Of a stretch of 64,000 nt of DNA, positions 1 through 12,544 are shown piece by piece. Within the stretch, counting starts at the first letter, position 1. Every line of letters starts with the position of its first letter. The notes below the pieces were generated by a model. It made no database searches and was not told the origin of the DNA. It worked only from the letters and a program-made list of their open reading frames with translations. Source of the stretch: Nemophila menziesii (Eukaryota > Streptophyta > Magnoliopsida > Boraginales > Hydrophyllaceae). Location of the stretch: positions 17,723,730-17,787,729 of the forward strand of contig JARWIR010000001.1 in NCBI GenBank assembly GCA_029959085.1, read 5' to 3'. A program made the translations under genes and the position numbers.

Positions 1-22
1 GTATAAATTTTGAAGTATTTAC

Positions 23-2048
23 CCCTTCAAAAACAAGCACAGATGCTCCATTTAATAGAGGCCCATAAGTAACATAGCTGTGTCCAGTAATCCAGCCACA
101 GTCAGCAGTACACCTGAAACAATTCAAACAAGGTTCAGCAAGGGTAGGGTACCCTACAATTCAGATCGGAAAAAGATCCTACCTTTTTTGTCTGAACCCC
201 TTGCAAAACAATTAAAAAGGGGTAGAGACAAAAAAAAAAAACCAACTTTAATTCAAACTTTCTAGACAAAGTAAATGGAGAGATAAAATTTCAGTTTTTT
301 ACTATACCAGTATATATCTGATGGCTTGTAGTCAAAAGCATATTTGAATGTTGTTGCAGTGTATACCATATAACCTCCAGTTGTGTGCAGGACACCCTAT
401 AAAATCAATCATTAATCAAATTAAATGTTTGTAAAGTGAAGCATACAATATTCAGTACCTTCGGCTTTCCAGTGCTTCCACTTGTGTAGAGCAGGAAGAG
501 TGGGTCCTCCGCATCAACCCATTCCACGGGACATGTAGTAGGATATTTGGGCACAACATCCTAAATAAATCAAAAAGTTTAATTGGCTACTCAAATTGAA
601 TAAAGATTATAGATATGGTGAGCATCTTTAAATAAAGAGTGACTAAGAAAAAAAAGTAACCTGCCACCAAATATCTCTCCCCTGTTTCCATTTAGTGTCT
701 TTCCTATTCATGGCCAATTGATTTTCATAGGTCAAACAAACATCCACAGTAACACCATTGTTGGTGGATTCAGTAAGGGCATTATCGACAATGTCTTTAA
801 GATAAATGAGCTTGGCTCCTCTCTTAACTGCATTGCAAGTCACTACCACCTTGGGTTTACAATCCACGATTCTCTGAGCAAGAGCTTCAGCCGAGAATCC
901 AGCAAAAACAACCTTAAAAACATAAACAACAATAATATTATTATGTATGGATTTTTACTATAACTATTTACTATAAAGGAGGATAGAGAAATTACAGAGT
1001 GAACAGCACCGATACGAGCACAAGCAAGCATAGCAATAGGAAGTTCCATAAGCATGGGCAAGTAAATAATGACAGCATCGCCCTTTTTAACACCAACATC
1101 TTTGAGGTAATTAGCCAGCTGTAACAAGTTGAATGAATGTTTAGTCCAAAATATAATAGATGAATCCAAAATAATGATCTATTGATTCACCTGTGAAACT
1201 CGTTCGAGCAGTTGGGCAAAAGTCAATGTATCATCAACACCAATATCATTTCCTTCCCAATAAATAGCAATTTTGTCAGCATTTCCAGATTCTATATTTC
1301 TGTCCAAACAGTTATAGGAGATGTTAGTAACCGCTCCTTTAAACCACTTGATATCGATTTTGCCTGCACGTATATCCAGATTCTCGGAGACCACATCGGA
1401 TTCTCCCCATTTTTTCTTCCAGTAGAAGTTGTTAGTAGCAATGTCGGCCCAGAACCCAGACGGATCCTCTACCGATCGCGTATACATCTCCAAATACTGC
1501 TAACAATAAACCTCATAGTAAATTAAATCGTAAACTTAAAATAAAGAGAAGTGAATATGAAAAGATCAAGTAACCTGTTTGGGAGAGGAAACAAGAGCGT
1601 TTTCCGACAAGTTTCGAGAAGGATAAACGAGATCATCCTCTTCGGAAGCAAGAGATTCTCCGAGTATCACTGCATTTAATTTGGATTTTTTTCCGGCACC
1701 GGATGGACGCACCGTTAGGGATCCCATGTGACGGAGGTGGCTGGAAGTCGTCAAGTTGTTCTTCTGCTTATCATTTCCGGCATCCATGTCCGGTGATATA
1801 GCGACGGTGCTCCTCCTACGATATGGAAGAGAGTGAAATTTGGAAAGTGGTTTGAGATTGTTGTTCAACGAGGAGGAGGACGAGTTTGAATTGTGGAAGA
1901 TTGGAATACGGGACGAAGCAGCTTCGTGGGGAATATTATAATTATTATTATAATAAGTAATGTTAATATTAGAATTAGAATAAATAATTCTATTATGAAA
2001 CCAAGAAACAGAAGCTGAAGATGAAATTAAAGGTGAAGGGAGGCCCAT
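23..2048 (-). CDS. ACS: acetyl-CoA synthetase, plastidic (5' seven exons; 3' part off the window)
   Basis: Activates acetate to acetyl-CoA via acetyl-AMP; the plant enzyme works in plastids. Exons read from the minus strand: 1575-2048, 1191-1496, 996-1118, 661-912, 459-560, 308-396, 23-113. All introns are GT-AG and the phases join into 479 codons without a stop. The Ser/Asn-rich first ~85 residues look like a transit peptide. The acetyl-CoA synthetase N-terminal region follows (YWEGNDIG, then [21 protein letters not shown]). The adenylate-forming P-loop [11 protein letters not shown] spans the exon 5/6 junction near residue 410, and [18 protein letters not shown] is in exon 7. Sequence and order match plant ACS as I recall it. 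The start is the first ATG of the open frame; M87 is a less likely alternative. The gene continues leftwards beyond base 23, so roughly the C-terminal third is missing here. Confidence 0.95.
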
Positions 2049-2111
2049 CTTCTGTGACTAACTGAGTAGTACCACGCTGGCTACTGTTTTTATTTTTAAT
2101 TTTATTACATT

Positions 2112-2130
2112 ATATGATAATATATATACA
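2112..2130 (-). promoter_or_regulatory. possible TATA box of the ACS gene
   Basis: A TATATATA-type stretch lies on the minus strand about 70-80 bases upstream of the ACS start codon. Position and strand suit a core promoter, but the region is AT-rich throughout, so the match is weak evidence. Confidence 0.3.
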
Positions 2131-2299
2131 CATAGAGGGAGAGAAGTAGTGTAATTTCTTTATACATCATAAGTCAACGATTTGATTTGTTTTGTTTCGA
2201 GGAGATACAGATACAGATAGAGATTGTGGAGTATGAAGTCGTCGGTGGCAACTCTCATCTTTTATTTATTAATGAGATTAGATAACTTCATTTAACATA

Positions 2300-3640
2300 T
2301 GAACCAATAATTAGGTGAGTGACCACATGAATTTGCTATGGGGGAACTTATAACATTCACAAAAGAAGACATTCTTTTTTAACTTGGGTGGGTTAACTTT
2401 TTTTTACTCTATATAAAAAAAAATTAAAAATTGGATTCCGACCTTCGAATGCTGCAGCCCCTCCACGGCTCCACCCCTACCCGGTGCCTGTGTAAGTGAG
2501 AGTGTTGCTGGTGCTAGTCTATTATGGAAGTGAAGACTTTAGAGGTTCTTTTGGATTTTACTATAAGTCAAAACACAAACAAAATAGCTTCTTTAGATTG
2601 AAAGTGTATGTTGACCAAACAAAAGAACGTGTATAATGTACCTATATAAATATTAAAATAAAAGGTTAATAGAATAACAATAGCCCTACATAAAATAACA
2701 ACATAGTTAAAATAATAGTGCAACATCTAATATCCTATTTTATGTTTATTGGAAGTAGATGATAGAATGCCTAAACTTTCATGAATCGAGATATTGTTTC
2801 AATGAGATAAGTTGAATCCAAAGCACTATGAAAGAATATAATTTGATTAATATTTTTCCATATAAATCGTGCATCTTATAATTTTTCAAAAATAGTTTTT
2901 AGAGACATCAATTACCTTTATTATATATACATTAAAAAATTTAACCATTATTTGGTTTTTATTTATTTACAATCACTTTCACCTAACCCCCTTCCCTTCT
3001 CTTCTCCCTTTTTATTTTTTTGTCTCGTAAAAAGTGAAAATTCAACATCTAAAATTAAAATCAAATGCCGATGACAACCACCATTACCAATACCTTTCCA
3101 TGTTTTTTTTTCTCGGTAGCACAATCACCACTTTCGCTCTTGTTACCTAATTCCAACATTACCACTACCACTTACTTTATTTGCTAGTTCATGCATCACC
3201 AACCACTGCCCTTTGCGCAATCATCTTTTTTAAAACCCACTAAAACCCATCATCATGTAAACCACTATCATCTATGTGCGATTGAAAGCCTATAAACCAC
3301 CACCACCCTATGCGCGACCATCTCTACCTATAAAAACCACCACCACTATCATGATCTGCTCTGGCGACACTGACCACAATACCATAACACGAGAATCAAT
3401 ATAGGCACCATTACTACCAATGCAACACATCCACCGCCACCGTGAGAGCATACCTCCAACCACTACGCAAAGTATCGAACATCACCGTATGAACACTGCA
3501 TCACCATCAACGTGTGATCATACCAATTCTCCATTGAGTGAAGCTAGATATGTTTTTAGTGGAACACGATGCTCTTGGTATTTGAGCTAATTGATTGACC
3601 TAGATAATTATCTCATTTATTGTACCAGTCTATACTATAG
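2300..3640. other. intergenic tract with a CCACC-rich block
   Basis: No credible coding sequence. From about 3060 to 3540 the plus strand is rich in imperfect ACCACC/CATCACC repeats. A GGTGG-rich counterpart lies at about 4525-4575, so the two could be arms of a decayed foldback element like the better ones elsewhere in the window. The rest is plain AT-rich DNA. Confidence 0.4.
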
Positions 3641-4090
3641 ATCTCCCCGCCTAGGCGCACCTGGGCGTCAACTCCCCCCTCAGCCGCTTAAGCCTAGTTA
3701 GAAATCTAGGTGTTTTGCCTAGCGCCTTAGTCGCTGTGGAATAGGCGCCTAGCCCGTCTAGGCACCGATTAATGGCAAAAAATGGCCGCCTAGGCGCCAA
3801 CTAATGGAAAAACATGTTCGCATAGACTTTTTTGTTATTTTTCTAATTCTCGAGAATTCTTTAGTTGATATTATAACTCAATTTTTAGTATTTCTATATT
3901 TACAATAGTGATGTTAGATGAATTTTATGACTTAAATAGTTAAAATTGTTATAATTACTACATAGCATATATTACTAAATATACAAAATTACACATCGGG
4001 GTATAAAGCCGTATAATTCTGCCTATGCCCTGTGTAATACCACCTAAGCGCTAGGCCCTGGTCGACCGCCTAGCATCCAAAACTGAGATT
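3640..4090. mobile_element. possible non-autonomous DNA transposon with CGCCTAGGCG palindromes
   Basis: GC-rich clusters of self-complementary CGCCTAGGCG-like motifs lie at both ends (3645-3805 and 4020-4080) around an AT-rich centre. Such clusters in inverted orientation occur in plant hAT-like non-autonomous elements. I could not find a clean target-site duplication, so boundaries and class are uncertain. Confidence 0.35.
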
Positions 4091-5045
4091 TGCAGCATAG
4101 GTACCAGTTAGAAAATAAAAAATAAGTTCATTTCAGTTAATTTTGTATGCTATATTTTTGCTTTACATTGTATTTAGTAATTTTGTTAGCAAAATATTTT
4201 AATAAATGAGTTGGTGTTGTTTGAGTTCAAATTAGTGATGCCATCTAAGTTTTTTGTTAAGTTTACTGATTTTTATAGGTTGTGGATTTTTTTGGTTTTG
4301 GGTTAAAATGTTGTTCCAAAATAACAATTTTGTTGGTTTTATAATTTGTTGTTTCATGAATATGCATTAGATATGTAAAGTTGCGGGTTTTCCTTGGAGG
4401 TAGAAAATTCATTAAAAAAATTATTAGAAAAAATTGAAAAAATAATACTTTGAAAGATTTTGATGCGATAATTGTAAAAGCAGAGAAACATAAGTTGGTG
4501 AAGGTTACCAACATTGACTCGCTAAAGTTGGTTGGATGGAGATGGTGGTCGAAGATGGTGGATGAGGATGGTAGTTATATAAAAAATCAATAATATATTT
4601 ATATATATATATATATATATTAAATATATTAAATATATAAATACAATTAAATATAATTGATAGTTAAGACATTAGCATCAAGTGGGAGGAATTTTGTTTA
4701 GTTTGCAATTAAGTAGGATGAAAAATTATTCTTCATACTAAGTGGGAGGAAAGTAGTTTATATATTTGTTTTTTGACCAATAAAAAAAGAAATTTAAAAA
4801 TGATAGCTTAAAATAGGTATTTTCCTTAAAATTGTCTATTTTTTATTGGTTGATAGTCATTCTACAAAAGATTTACTAATTGGAATCATGGTATTTGTAT
4901 CTCCATGTAATGTTATGTTTTTCTCAACTCAAAGTGGCTTTATTTGTAAAGATTTTGGATTATCAAGGGAATTTTCAGTTCTAAAAGGAAGATTGAATAG
5001 AAAAAAAGGTGATGTGAGAGTTTTTAATCTTGTTTTAATTGAGTA
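4091..5045. other. AT-rich intergenic tract with (AT)n microsatellite
   Basis: Contains an (AT)n run at about 4596-4622 and a GGTGG-rich stretch at 4525-4575. The short open frames here have no recognisable similarity. Confidence 0.4.
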
Positions 5046-6450
5046 AAAAGAGAAGAGAGTGATACGAGATTACAACATTCAGTCATACTCTTAGCGTATC
5101 TACTTAATGAACAAATTCTAGTAAAAAAACGAAGAAATTGATTTAACAAGTACTAAACATGAAAGAAATTGTAGAGGCAATATAATAAATAATTGGCATG
5201 CACAAAAATAAAGAGATAAGAGACAACAATTTTAGGGTGGTTCATTCATTCGTGAGACTAGTCCACCACCTAAGGTTTATGAACTTTTATAATTTCCAGA
5301 ATCCCCACTAGAACTCCTTGTGTCTCTAAACGCGAGAGCGCAAACCTTTACAGTCTCTTCGACATCACCTTCGAAGGAAATCCCTAGTATTATTAAAAAC
5401 GTAGAAACCAAGGCAATCTACACTCGCGATATGCCACTTCACAAACCCGTGAAGCATTAAACTTGTGTATCACCACAGGCACGAGTGAACAATCTTCATT
5501 CAAGGTCTACCATTTCACACATCCTGAAACTTTCAAACATTATGCTTACACCATACAAGATCTAACCACTCTTGTATAGTCTATTAAAAATCACATTTCT
5601 TCTCTAGACCAAGAGATTACTTTAGGGTTTATGGTTAAACCTAATCTTCATAGCCTAGTATTTATACTGAATAATAATAGAAATGAATATAGATACATCT
5701 ACAATGGATTTCTTGGGAACTCTCTTCATAGATAGTTATAAGAAGCTTTCAAATTTGGTGCAGATAAAAGTCACTTATGGAAGTGCTTAATGTCTCTATT
5801 TATAGTCAAAATCGCTCTAATAGATTTGACCGCGTATTAGTATCTAGTTGGCTGAATTTCAATTTTTCAGGCACCCAGAAAATTTGTCGGATGAACGATG
5901 ACATGCCTTTAATAAATTTAGACAGATAGTACACAAACTACTCTTATTATATCCTTTCTAATTTAATATTTTTCTTCTCGAATAACCGGCTACATCTCCA
6001 TAGTCTTTAGTTTGGAGTTGAGTCTTCAAATCTAACAAATAAACAAATCGCGAACCCGATAGTTCATATTGGTTGTTCAGTACTTGACTTCTTATTTCCC
6101 ATTTGGTGCACTTATTCTAGTCACATTTCTTCATTTTAGAGGTCCACTCTTCTTCTCTTTTCAGACTTCATTCTCTATGGTTTTAGGTTGTCTGTTGTTT
6201 TGACTCTTCAAAGGTTTGGAGTTCTTCTCTTCTTTCTTCGTCTTCGGCTGGCCATCTTAGGCACTTCGTTTTTCATCTTCCCGGGGGTCTGATGACCCTA
6301 TTTCTCAACTTCTTCATGCTCTATTGAACATGCAAGACTTATACCAATTTTGACATTTCTTGTAAGATCAAGTATAATCAAGATATAATATTTTGTCACA
6401 AACATATCAATCAAAATATATTATTTAGATTAATACGGTGTTAAAATTTA
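5046..6450. other. non-coding tract, LTR-like in texture
   Basis: No open frame of interest. The phrase at 5234-5260 (TTTTAGGGTGGTTCATTC) resembles the conserved ACGTGGTTC-type stretch of plant copia LTRs. No paired LTR, primer site or target duplication was found, so this is only a suggestion of an old LTR. Confidence 0.25.
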
Positions 6451-6637
6451 ACTCATCATGTCCTTTGCAACGAACTGAACAATAGGTTTGGCATTCCTTT
6501 TTCTATTTTCCTTTTTTGGTGTCAATTTTTTCCTCCTACCGCTTTTGAGGTTGAACCTTGTTGTCACTTGCTTGTTTAGATAAATAGGCATATCCTCGTT
6601 CAATTCATGAGGTCCAATTTAATTTTCAATGTCAATA

Positions 6638-7480
6638 TTAAACTATAAAACAAAAACCATCGATAAGGCAACACTGAAACAAATAAAATGTAAAAAACAA
6701 ATCATAAGGACGTGCCCCTACATTTCCAATTCCTTGTCCCTCTTTATTGTTTGTATCTTTTGATGTTACCTCGGTGCTAGTTTGAGTGAAATGGATAACA
6801 CCTACATTATCATATGCAACAATGTCAACATTTGGTTTAGGTTGATGGGAAAGAACTTCCTTTTTCCTCCACTTTTTGTTCAAACTGGACTCTTTATAAC
6901 ACTATTAAGTGGATCTTTACAACACTAGTTTGTGTATTAACAACAAATTTACTATGATTCACATCAATATGAACATTACTCATGGAAATCTCATGTGTGC
7001 ATTATATAGATTTGCATTTGCAGTAACTTGCGACTCTAAGGTTGTTATCCATATTGCTAAAATATGTGCCAACTTGCATGAGAAGTCATTACCTTCAACT
7101 CCCATATTTCTTACAATTTTTTTTTATTGTTACAAATAAAGCATTTACCCCTCAATACAACCCTGCCAACCCTTTGTGTCTCATATATAGCCTTATTTTG
7201 CTTCTTCTCATGTCTCTCACCAATCCTTTTCTTCTATTTTTTTTAGGTCTTCCAGGAAGTCTAATGTTCTTGGAGGCCACAACTTCACACCCAATTATTT
7301 TAGACCTCAACTTATCCCTATTGACTGATTGAATGATTAAGACATGCTTTTTGATTGGTTTTTTTTTTATATAGACACATAATCTTTTGGATCTAGTTCC
7401 ATTCAACACAAACAAGACACCACTTGAACAACATAATATATCTAACAAGTCTCACCTTCTACAACCACATGTAAAAAAAG
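6638..7480 (-). pseudogene. Mutator-like (MULE) transposase C-terminal relic
   Basis: Just upstream of 7448 the minus strand reads CGCRR-stop-DLLDILC, the SWIM zinc-finger pattern of MULE transposases (CxCRKWDLTGIPC) with the conserved Trp codon TGG changed to TGA. About 60 codons on is PGRPKKNRRK, the basic GRPKK motif that follows this finger in MuDR-type proteins. The tail (6638-6883) is open but degenerate. The N-terminal catalytic region is absent. Non-functional. Confidence 0.5.
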
Positions 7481-7546
7481 TTTAAATTTTTAATAGATTA
7501 ATTTTGTTTTTTGTAATTTATGAAATGAATTAGAATTAGATTGGAG

Positions 7547-7815
7547 AAGGTCGGTCCTGACATTTTGGGGCCCAAAGCAAACTTTAAAATAGGGGCCTCT
7601 AAAAAAATATTAGGTGTATTACAAATGTTTTTTTTTACTTATCTTAATTAACCAATTTTTCTTTTAAAAAAAAAAGACGGACTAGCATTTTTGTTTTTAG
7701 TTGGGCTAAAATTGGACCTTTTTAAATAAAAAAAAAATTATACTATATATGCAAAAAGAACATTTAGGACCTAAAAGTGATCAGAATTGAGGGAGGCCAA
7801 GGCGATACCGACTCT
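7547..7815. mobile_element. hAT-type MITE with 8-bp target duplication
   Basis: A 269-bp segment is bounded by identical GATTGGAG octamers (7539-7546 and 7816-7823), the target-site length of hAT elements. The ends share a short inverted motif: AAGGTCGGT on the left, AGAGTCGGT as the complement on the right. The interior has GGGGCCC next to the left end and GGGAGGCC near the right end. No coding capacity. Confidence 0.65.
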
Positions 7816-7899
7816 GATTGGAGAAAAAGTTAAACAGATATGGAGGAATTTTTTTATGGGATCTTTGCTCAAAACTATCTAATGAAACTATCTAATTAT

Positions 7900-9040
7900 A
7901 GAAAAATACCTCAAATAATTGATTTTATTAAAAAAACTCATCAATAAAAAATATTTGTAGGTTATATCCTCTCTATCTTTCTAGACCAAAACCATCTATA
8001 TTTTAACTATTATATTTTATTTTTAATATAATATTTATCTATTTTAAATATTAAACAAACAATAAACTACCACCTTCTTCGGTCACCACCACCACCACTA
8101 CCACCCACCAATTCTTTTGATTCTCTTAATAAGATTTTGACCACCACCACCGAACACTACTACAGCCACCACTACCACCATCAAGTTTTTTTTTAAACTG
8201 GGCACCACCACCGAACACTGTTGCAGCCACCACCACCACCATCTCCGATCAATTTCTTTTTAAAAGAATTCTAAAAAATTTGACCTCCGTTGCAGCCTCT
8301 ACCACCTACGGCTAATTATTTATTTTTATTTTTTGAAAAAAAAATTCGACCACTACCGCCGCCACCTCCACCCCCACCAGCCAGTTTTTTTAAAAAATCT
8401 GTCACCACCATATCCGGTTACTGTTGTCGTAACCATGTACTTCAAGATTTTTTTCCTGAAAAAACTATTTTTTCGCAGATATGAAATTTATTGTTCCGAA
8501 CAATGAATTCCTTGTCATGAACAAGTAATTCATTGTTTTAAATAAAGAATTCTTTCTTAGAAATATCAAATTAATTATGCATATATGAATTTCATTGTTC
8601 GGAATAAAAATATTATTTTTTGGAACAAAGATTTCATTGTTAAAAAAAATTCACTTTATCAAACAATAAATTCATTGCTTGGAATAATGAATTATTTGTT
8701 CTGAACAATGAATTTTATTTCCTGGTCGAGGAAATATTGGATAGGTTGTTGACAGTGTCAGGAGTGACCAGTGGTGATGCCGGTTAAAAAAAACTGGTCG
8801 AAGGTGGTTGTGACTGCAACGATGGTCGGTGGTAGTGTCAGAATATTTTTTGCCAGAGGTGGTTGCAGCGGTGGTTGGTGGTGTCCGGATTAAAAAAACG
8901 AGTCGGTGCTGGTGGTGGTCGAAGGTTGTGATAAGGTAGATAAATTTAAATGATTAATAATAGAGTAATTAAAAAAAATTATATAACATGTGTTTTTAAT
9001 AATAAATCTTATTAGGGTTTGTTTTTAATAAATAAGGTAG
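7900..9040. repeat. foldback element with CCACC/GGTGG arms and palindromic core repeats
   Basis: The left arm (8065-8440) has imperfect ~65-base units rich in CACCACC ending in T-runs. The right arm (8740-8945) carries the same kind of unit in reverse orientation (GGTGGT, ending in A-runs). Between them, 8480-8725 holds repeated self-complementary units of the type ATTGTTCCGAACAAT, spaced by AATTC. The AT-rich left flank (7980-8055) resembles the flank at 61610-61690 of a similar element. No protein coding. Confidence 0.6.
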
Positions 9041-9498
9041 GATCTGTTTGTGATTGATTTTCAAAATAATCACTTGAAATGATTTTCAAAATCTTATACA
9101 CTTCTACACTTTTAAAATCACTTTTAGAAAAACCACTAAATAAATAATTGTTAAAAATAATCACTTAAAATGATTTTAGATGTCAAAATATTTTATTTTT
9201 TAATCAAAATACACTTTTTACTCTAAAATAATCAACCCTATTCAATTAGTTGTTTCTAATTAATGGCTAGTTTTTTGTTTTTTAAAATTTATAAGTTAAA
9301 TTAATAATTTAGAATGATTTGAATTGATTCAAATAATTAAAAATAACTTAACCGATAAAATTGACTAATTCTATTCAAAAAAGTTTGATAACCTTTTTTA
9401 AGGAAACATAGGTGAACAGAAAAATAGGACAAAATAGCAGGTACTATCAGAATATATACTCTTCTTTAAAAACTGAATCCCTCTTCTACTCTTCCTAA

Positions 9499-9957
9499 TG
9501 CATTGTTTGGATTCATATTATCAAGGGAAAAGAAATGATAGGAATATAAAAATATTAAAGGAAGATAAAGGAAAGTGATAACTGTGTTTGAATACATGAG
9601 AGAGCCACTTTGGTTCGGAGTAAAAAACTCCAATGAGATTCGATCCTAGGATCTCTTGGTCTCTGCGAAGTAACCTAACCACTAGGCCAACTATCGATCT
9701 CTCCTTTATACTCTTTTCGGGTTATGTAAAAATATTATTATATAAAATTATAAGGTTAGTTGTGACATTTAGAAAAATAATCATTTCTTTTCTTTTGATA
9801 TGACTCTAAAATATGAGGTTTAAGTAATTGACGTTTTAAAGGAAAAGAAAGGATTCTGCAATCCAATGAGTTACTTTTCTTTAATTAAAAATCGAATTCA
9901 AATAAAGGAAAAGAATATCATTTCTTTTCCTTTAAAAAAGTGAATCCAAACAATACA
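9499..9957. mobile_element. Tourist-like MITE (TAA target site)
   Basis: The ends are inverted copies: TGCATTGTTTGGATTCA at the left and TGTATTGTTTGGATTCA as the complement of the right end. The similarity continues inward through AAAAGAAATGATA. Both sides are flanked by TAA (9496-9498 and 9958-9960), as in PIF/Harbinger Tourist elements. No coding capacity; interrupted by a tRNA-like insert at about 9590-9706. Confidence 0.65.
9590..9706 (-). mobile_element. tRNA-derived SINE-like insert
   Basis: On the minus strand there is a box A-like TGGCCTAGTGGTTAG followed about 35 bases later by a box B-like GGATCGAATCTC, the internal pol III promoter spacing of tRNA-derived SINEs. It sits inside the Tourist-like MITE. 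No A-tail or clear target duplication was seen, and no tRNA cloverleaf can be folded, so it is not called a tRNA gene. Confidence 0.45.
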
Positions 9958-10273
9958 TAAAGCGTAATAATTTTGAAATGAAAAAGAAATAATTAAATTA
10001 TATATTAAACACAGGAAAGGAGTGTGTGTATAAAATGTAGTGATGTGTATATAAATATACAAATATAAGGTTACAATAATAATTTATAAAACAAAATGTT
10101 GCTTCTTATGATCGATCATCAATTAAGAGAGAAATAGAGAGTGTATTGTGTATCTCCTCTGAATCTGCATATATAACTGGCCGAATGAATAAATGAATAG
10201 CAGTTTATAGTTGTTGATCATGTCTTCTTCTTCCTTCTTCCTTGGACAAACAATATCACAAGTCACTTTGTTG

Positions 10274-11666
10274 TTAGAATAACCAATGCTTTTTCCTACG
10301 AGTCGAATGTTGGTGTTGCTGTGCCACCATCGCATCTGCAAATACCATCCATCTTTATTCATCTCTTCTCTTTCAAACTAACTAACTTATTAAGATTATT
10401 ACTCACCTTGCATTTCATAAAGTGAATTGTAATGTACTTCTGACCAAAAGCTTAACCACAACACTGCATCCAAATAATTAATTTATCAATCCATAACCAT
10501 ATACTTCTAATTATATAAATTACCTCGTTCAGGTGCCCGAAACTGTGGAGTTATCTCAATAAAGCATGTATCTCTGAATGATGTTAAAAGACATATCTTT
10601 GCTGCAAACTGAACAAACAATCATTAACATTTAATTCCTATACTAGCAACTTTAGTAAAAGGTTAAAACAATTGCAAAGTCTTAAAATACCCTATCAGCT
10701 GCTGCTTGTAAAGTAATATGATCCCCCCATTCGCCTGACCTGCACCACATTAAACTAATATTAATTACATACATCTACAACAACATTAAACAAACATATC
10801 CTACTTGCGCATTTTCTTGCAATATTTTTTGTACTGCATTGGAACATATCCTTCGTATGAACCTTGCTGCTCTTTCAGCTGTACTCAAAACAACAACATT
10901 AAACAAACATGGGATGAATATTTTTCATTTACTTGGAATTATGATTTGATTGAATAGCTAAAATCATACACAGCTTTTAACAACTTAAATATAAGCTACC
11001 TTTCTTTCCCACTAACCTACCTGTTTTACAATTTCTTTCCTGACATGCTTGTGATGTTCCGCTGACCTATATATTTGGTCTGAAAGTGCACGGAACTGAC
11101 AATTACCATCCCCAGATACACGCACTTCATATAACCCATAAGCACTCAACCTGGATACACAAAATCAAACAATTATAAACTCAACTACTAGTCTACTACA
11201 AATCACAGTTACAGAAAATGATTGAGTATTTGTTTGATTAGAAAGAAATAAAGAAAGATTATGACAGTATGCCTATACAAGGAAGGGAAACCTTTGATGT
11301 AGGCGCTGGTGATCCAAACTTGCATCACTTATGTTGGGAATAAAAGTATTTATTCGAGGTACGTGCTGAGATATATATACACGAAAAAGTTAAATAGAGA
11401 TAAATAGAAGTGCAAAAATGAAATAAGTAAGTATAAAGAAGTGTTACAGCAAGAGGGGCGAGGCTGGAAAGGCGACTAGCAACAGAACCATCCAATTGAG
11501 CATACTCTTGGGAAAGGATGATGGCGATCATTCTGTCATCCTCCACGTCATTGTTTTGACCACTTGAGGCAAGTGAAGTTGAAGTTGAAGTCGAAGCTGA
11601 AGTTGAAGAACCACCGCCACCACCGCCACCACCACCGTTTGATGTTGAATATCCATTGTTGATCAT
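10274..11666 (-). CDS. OTU-domain cysteine protease (deubiquitinase)
   Basis: Predicted to cleave ubiquitin from proteins. Eight exons on the minus strand: 11448-11666, 11292-11365, 11021-11150, 10805-10878, 10691-10739, 10524-10608, 10407-10463, 10274-10335. All have GT-AG borders and join in frame to 249 aa. The N-terminus is a Gly/Ser/Thr low-complexity stretch (residues 10-35). The OTU fold starts near residue 98 with YGLYEVRVSGDGNCQFRALS, where D112 and C115 are the catalytic pair. WGDHITLQAAAD lies in the middle, and FWSEVHYNSLY supplies the catalytic H221. The protein ends in a basic RRKKHWLF tail typical of the plant OTU9-12 group. All key residues are present, so it is probably active. 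Confidence 0.93.
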
Positions 11667-12544
11667 TATTTAGATTTTATTGGATTAGACTGGACTGCAA
11701 CTAGTAGTTGACAACAATCACAGGTGATCAATCCGATCAAAAAAATTATGAATGAACGATTGATAAATATTCTGGAAATCAATCAATATTTTAAGAGAAT
11801 TAACATTACAATATTAACAAATAATGAGAGAATTGAATTGAATTACTTAATTAAATAATTATGTTGATTGAATTGAGGATGATTGGACGATTACACTTTC
11901 TTCCTTCCTTATTTCCGTATTGAATTGATGAACGCATTCAGGAAGGAATTCAGCCTGAGATAGAGAGAAAAAGCGAGAGAGATGTCAACCGTACGTAATA
12001 ATAATATCAGGGATGGAGGGAGAAAGGAACAGGGGGGGTTTAACAACTTCTTTCTCTTCTCCTTTTCTTTTCTTTTGTTTTCTTTATCCTGCCTCCGACA
12101 TTACAAACAATACAAAATTAAATATATGACAATAAATATAGGATAAAATGGATTCTAATCTTTGTGAAATATCTCAAATCCTTTATCTTTTAGTTTTTCA
12201 TTTCAAATAGCATTTATTATTTTATTTTTTTATTTTAAATAGCTTTTGTCTTTTATTTTTGTTTTAATTTCAAATAGCCTTTATTTTTTAGTTTTTGTGA
12301 CGTCATTATCCGTTGATGCTTTTTTAATATTAAGTTAGTTGTTAATAATTAGTAACGCCACATAAATACCACGTTGCCCATGATATGTTATTATCAGTCA
12401 GGTAATTTTACCATCTCAATAAATATGAGTTGATTTTTTTATAAACAATAATATTAAAATAAAATCATCAATAGTTACTATAATTAATTTTTGCACTAGA
12501 TAAATATAAGTTATGTGTATTAATCCTTAATAATATAAATAAAT
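11667..12544. other. 5' flank of the OTU gene and AT-rich spacer
   Basis: 11667-12080 holds the likely 5' leader and promoter: pyrimidine-rich stretches, and CTTCC-type repeats near 11890-11910 on the plus strand. From 12100 to 12544 the DNA is AT-rich, with a loose repeat of TTTCAAATAGC-like phrases (12176-12290). No coding sequence seen. Confidence 0.35.

Noticed and set aside
9590..9706. tRNA gene
   Set aside because: Box A and B-like motifs exist but no cloverleaf forms; SINE-like.
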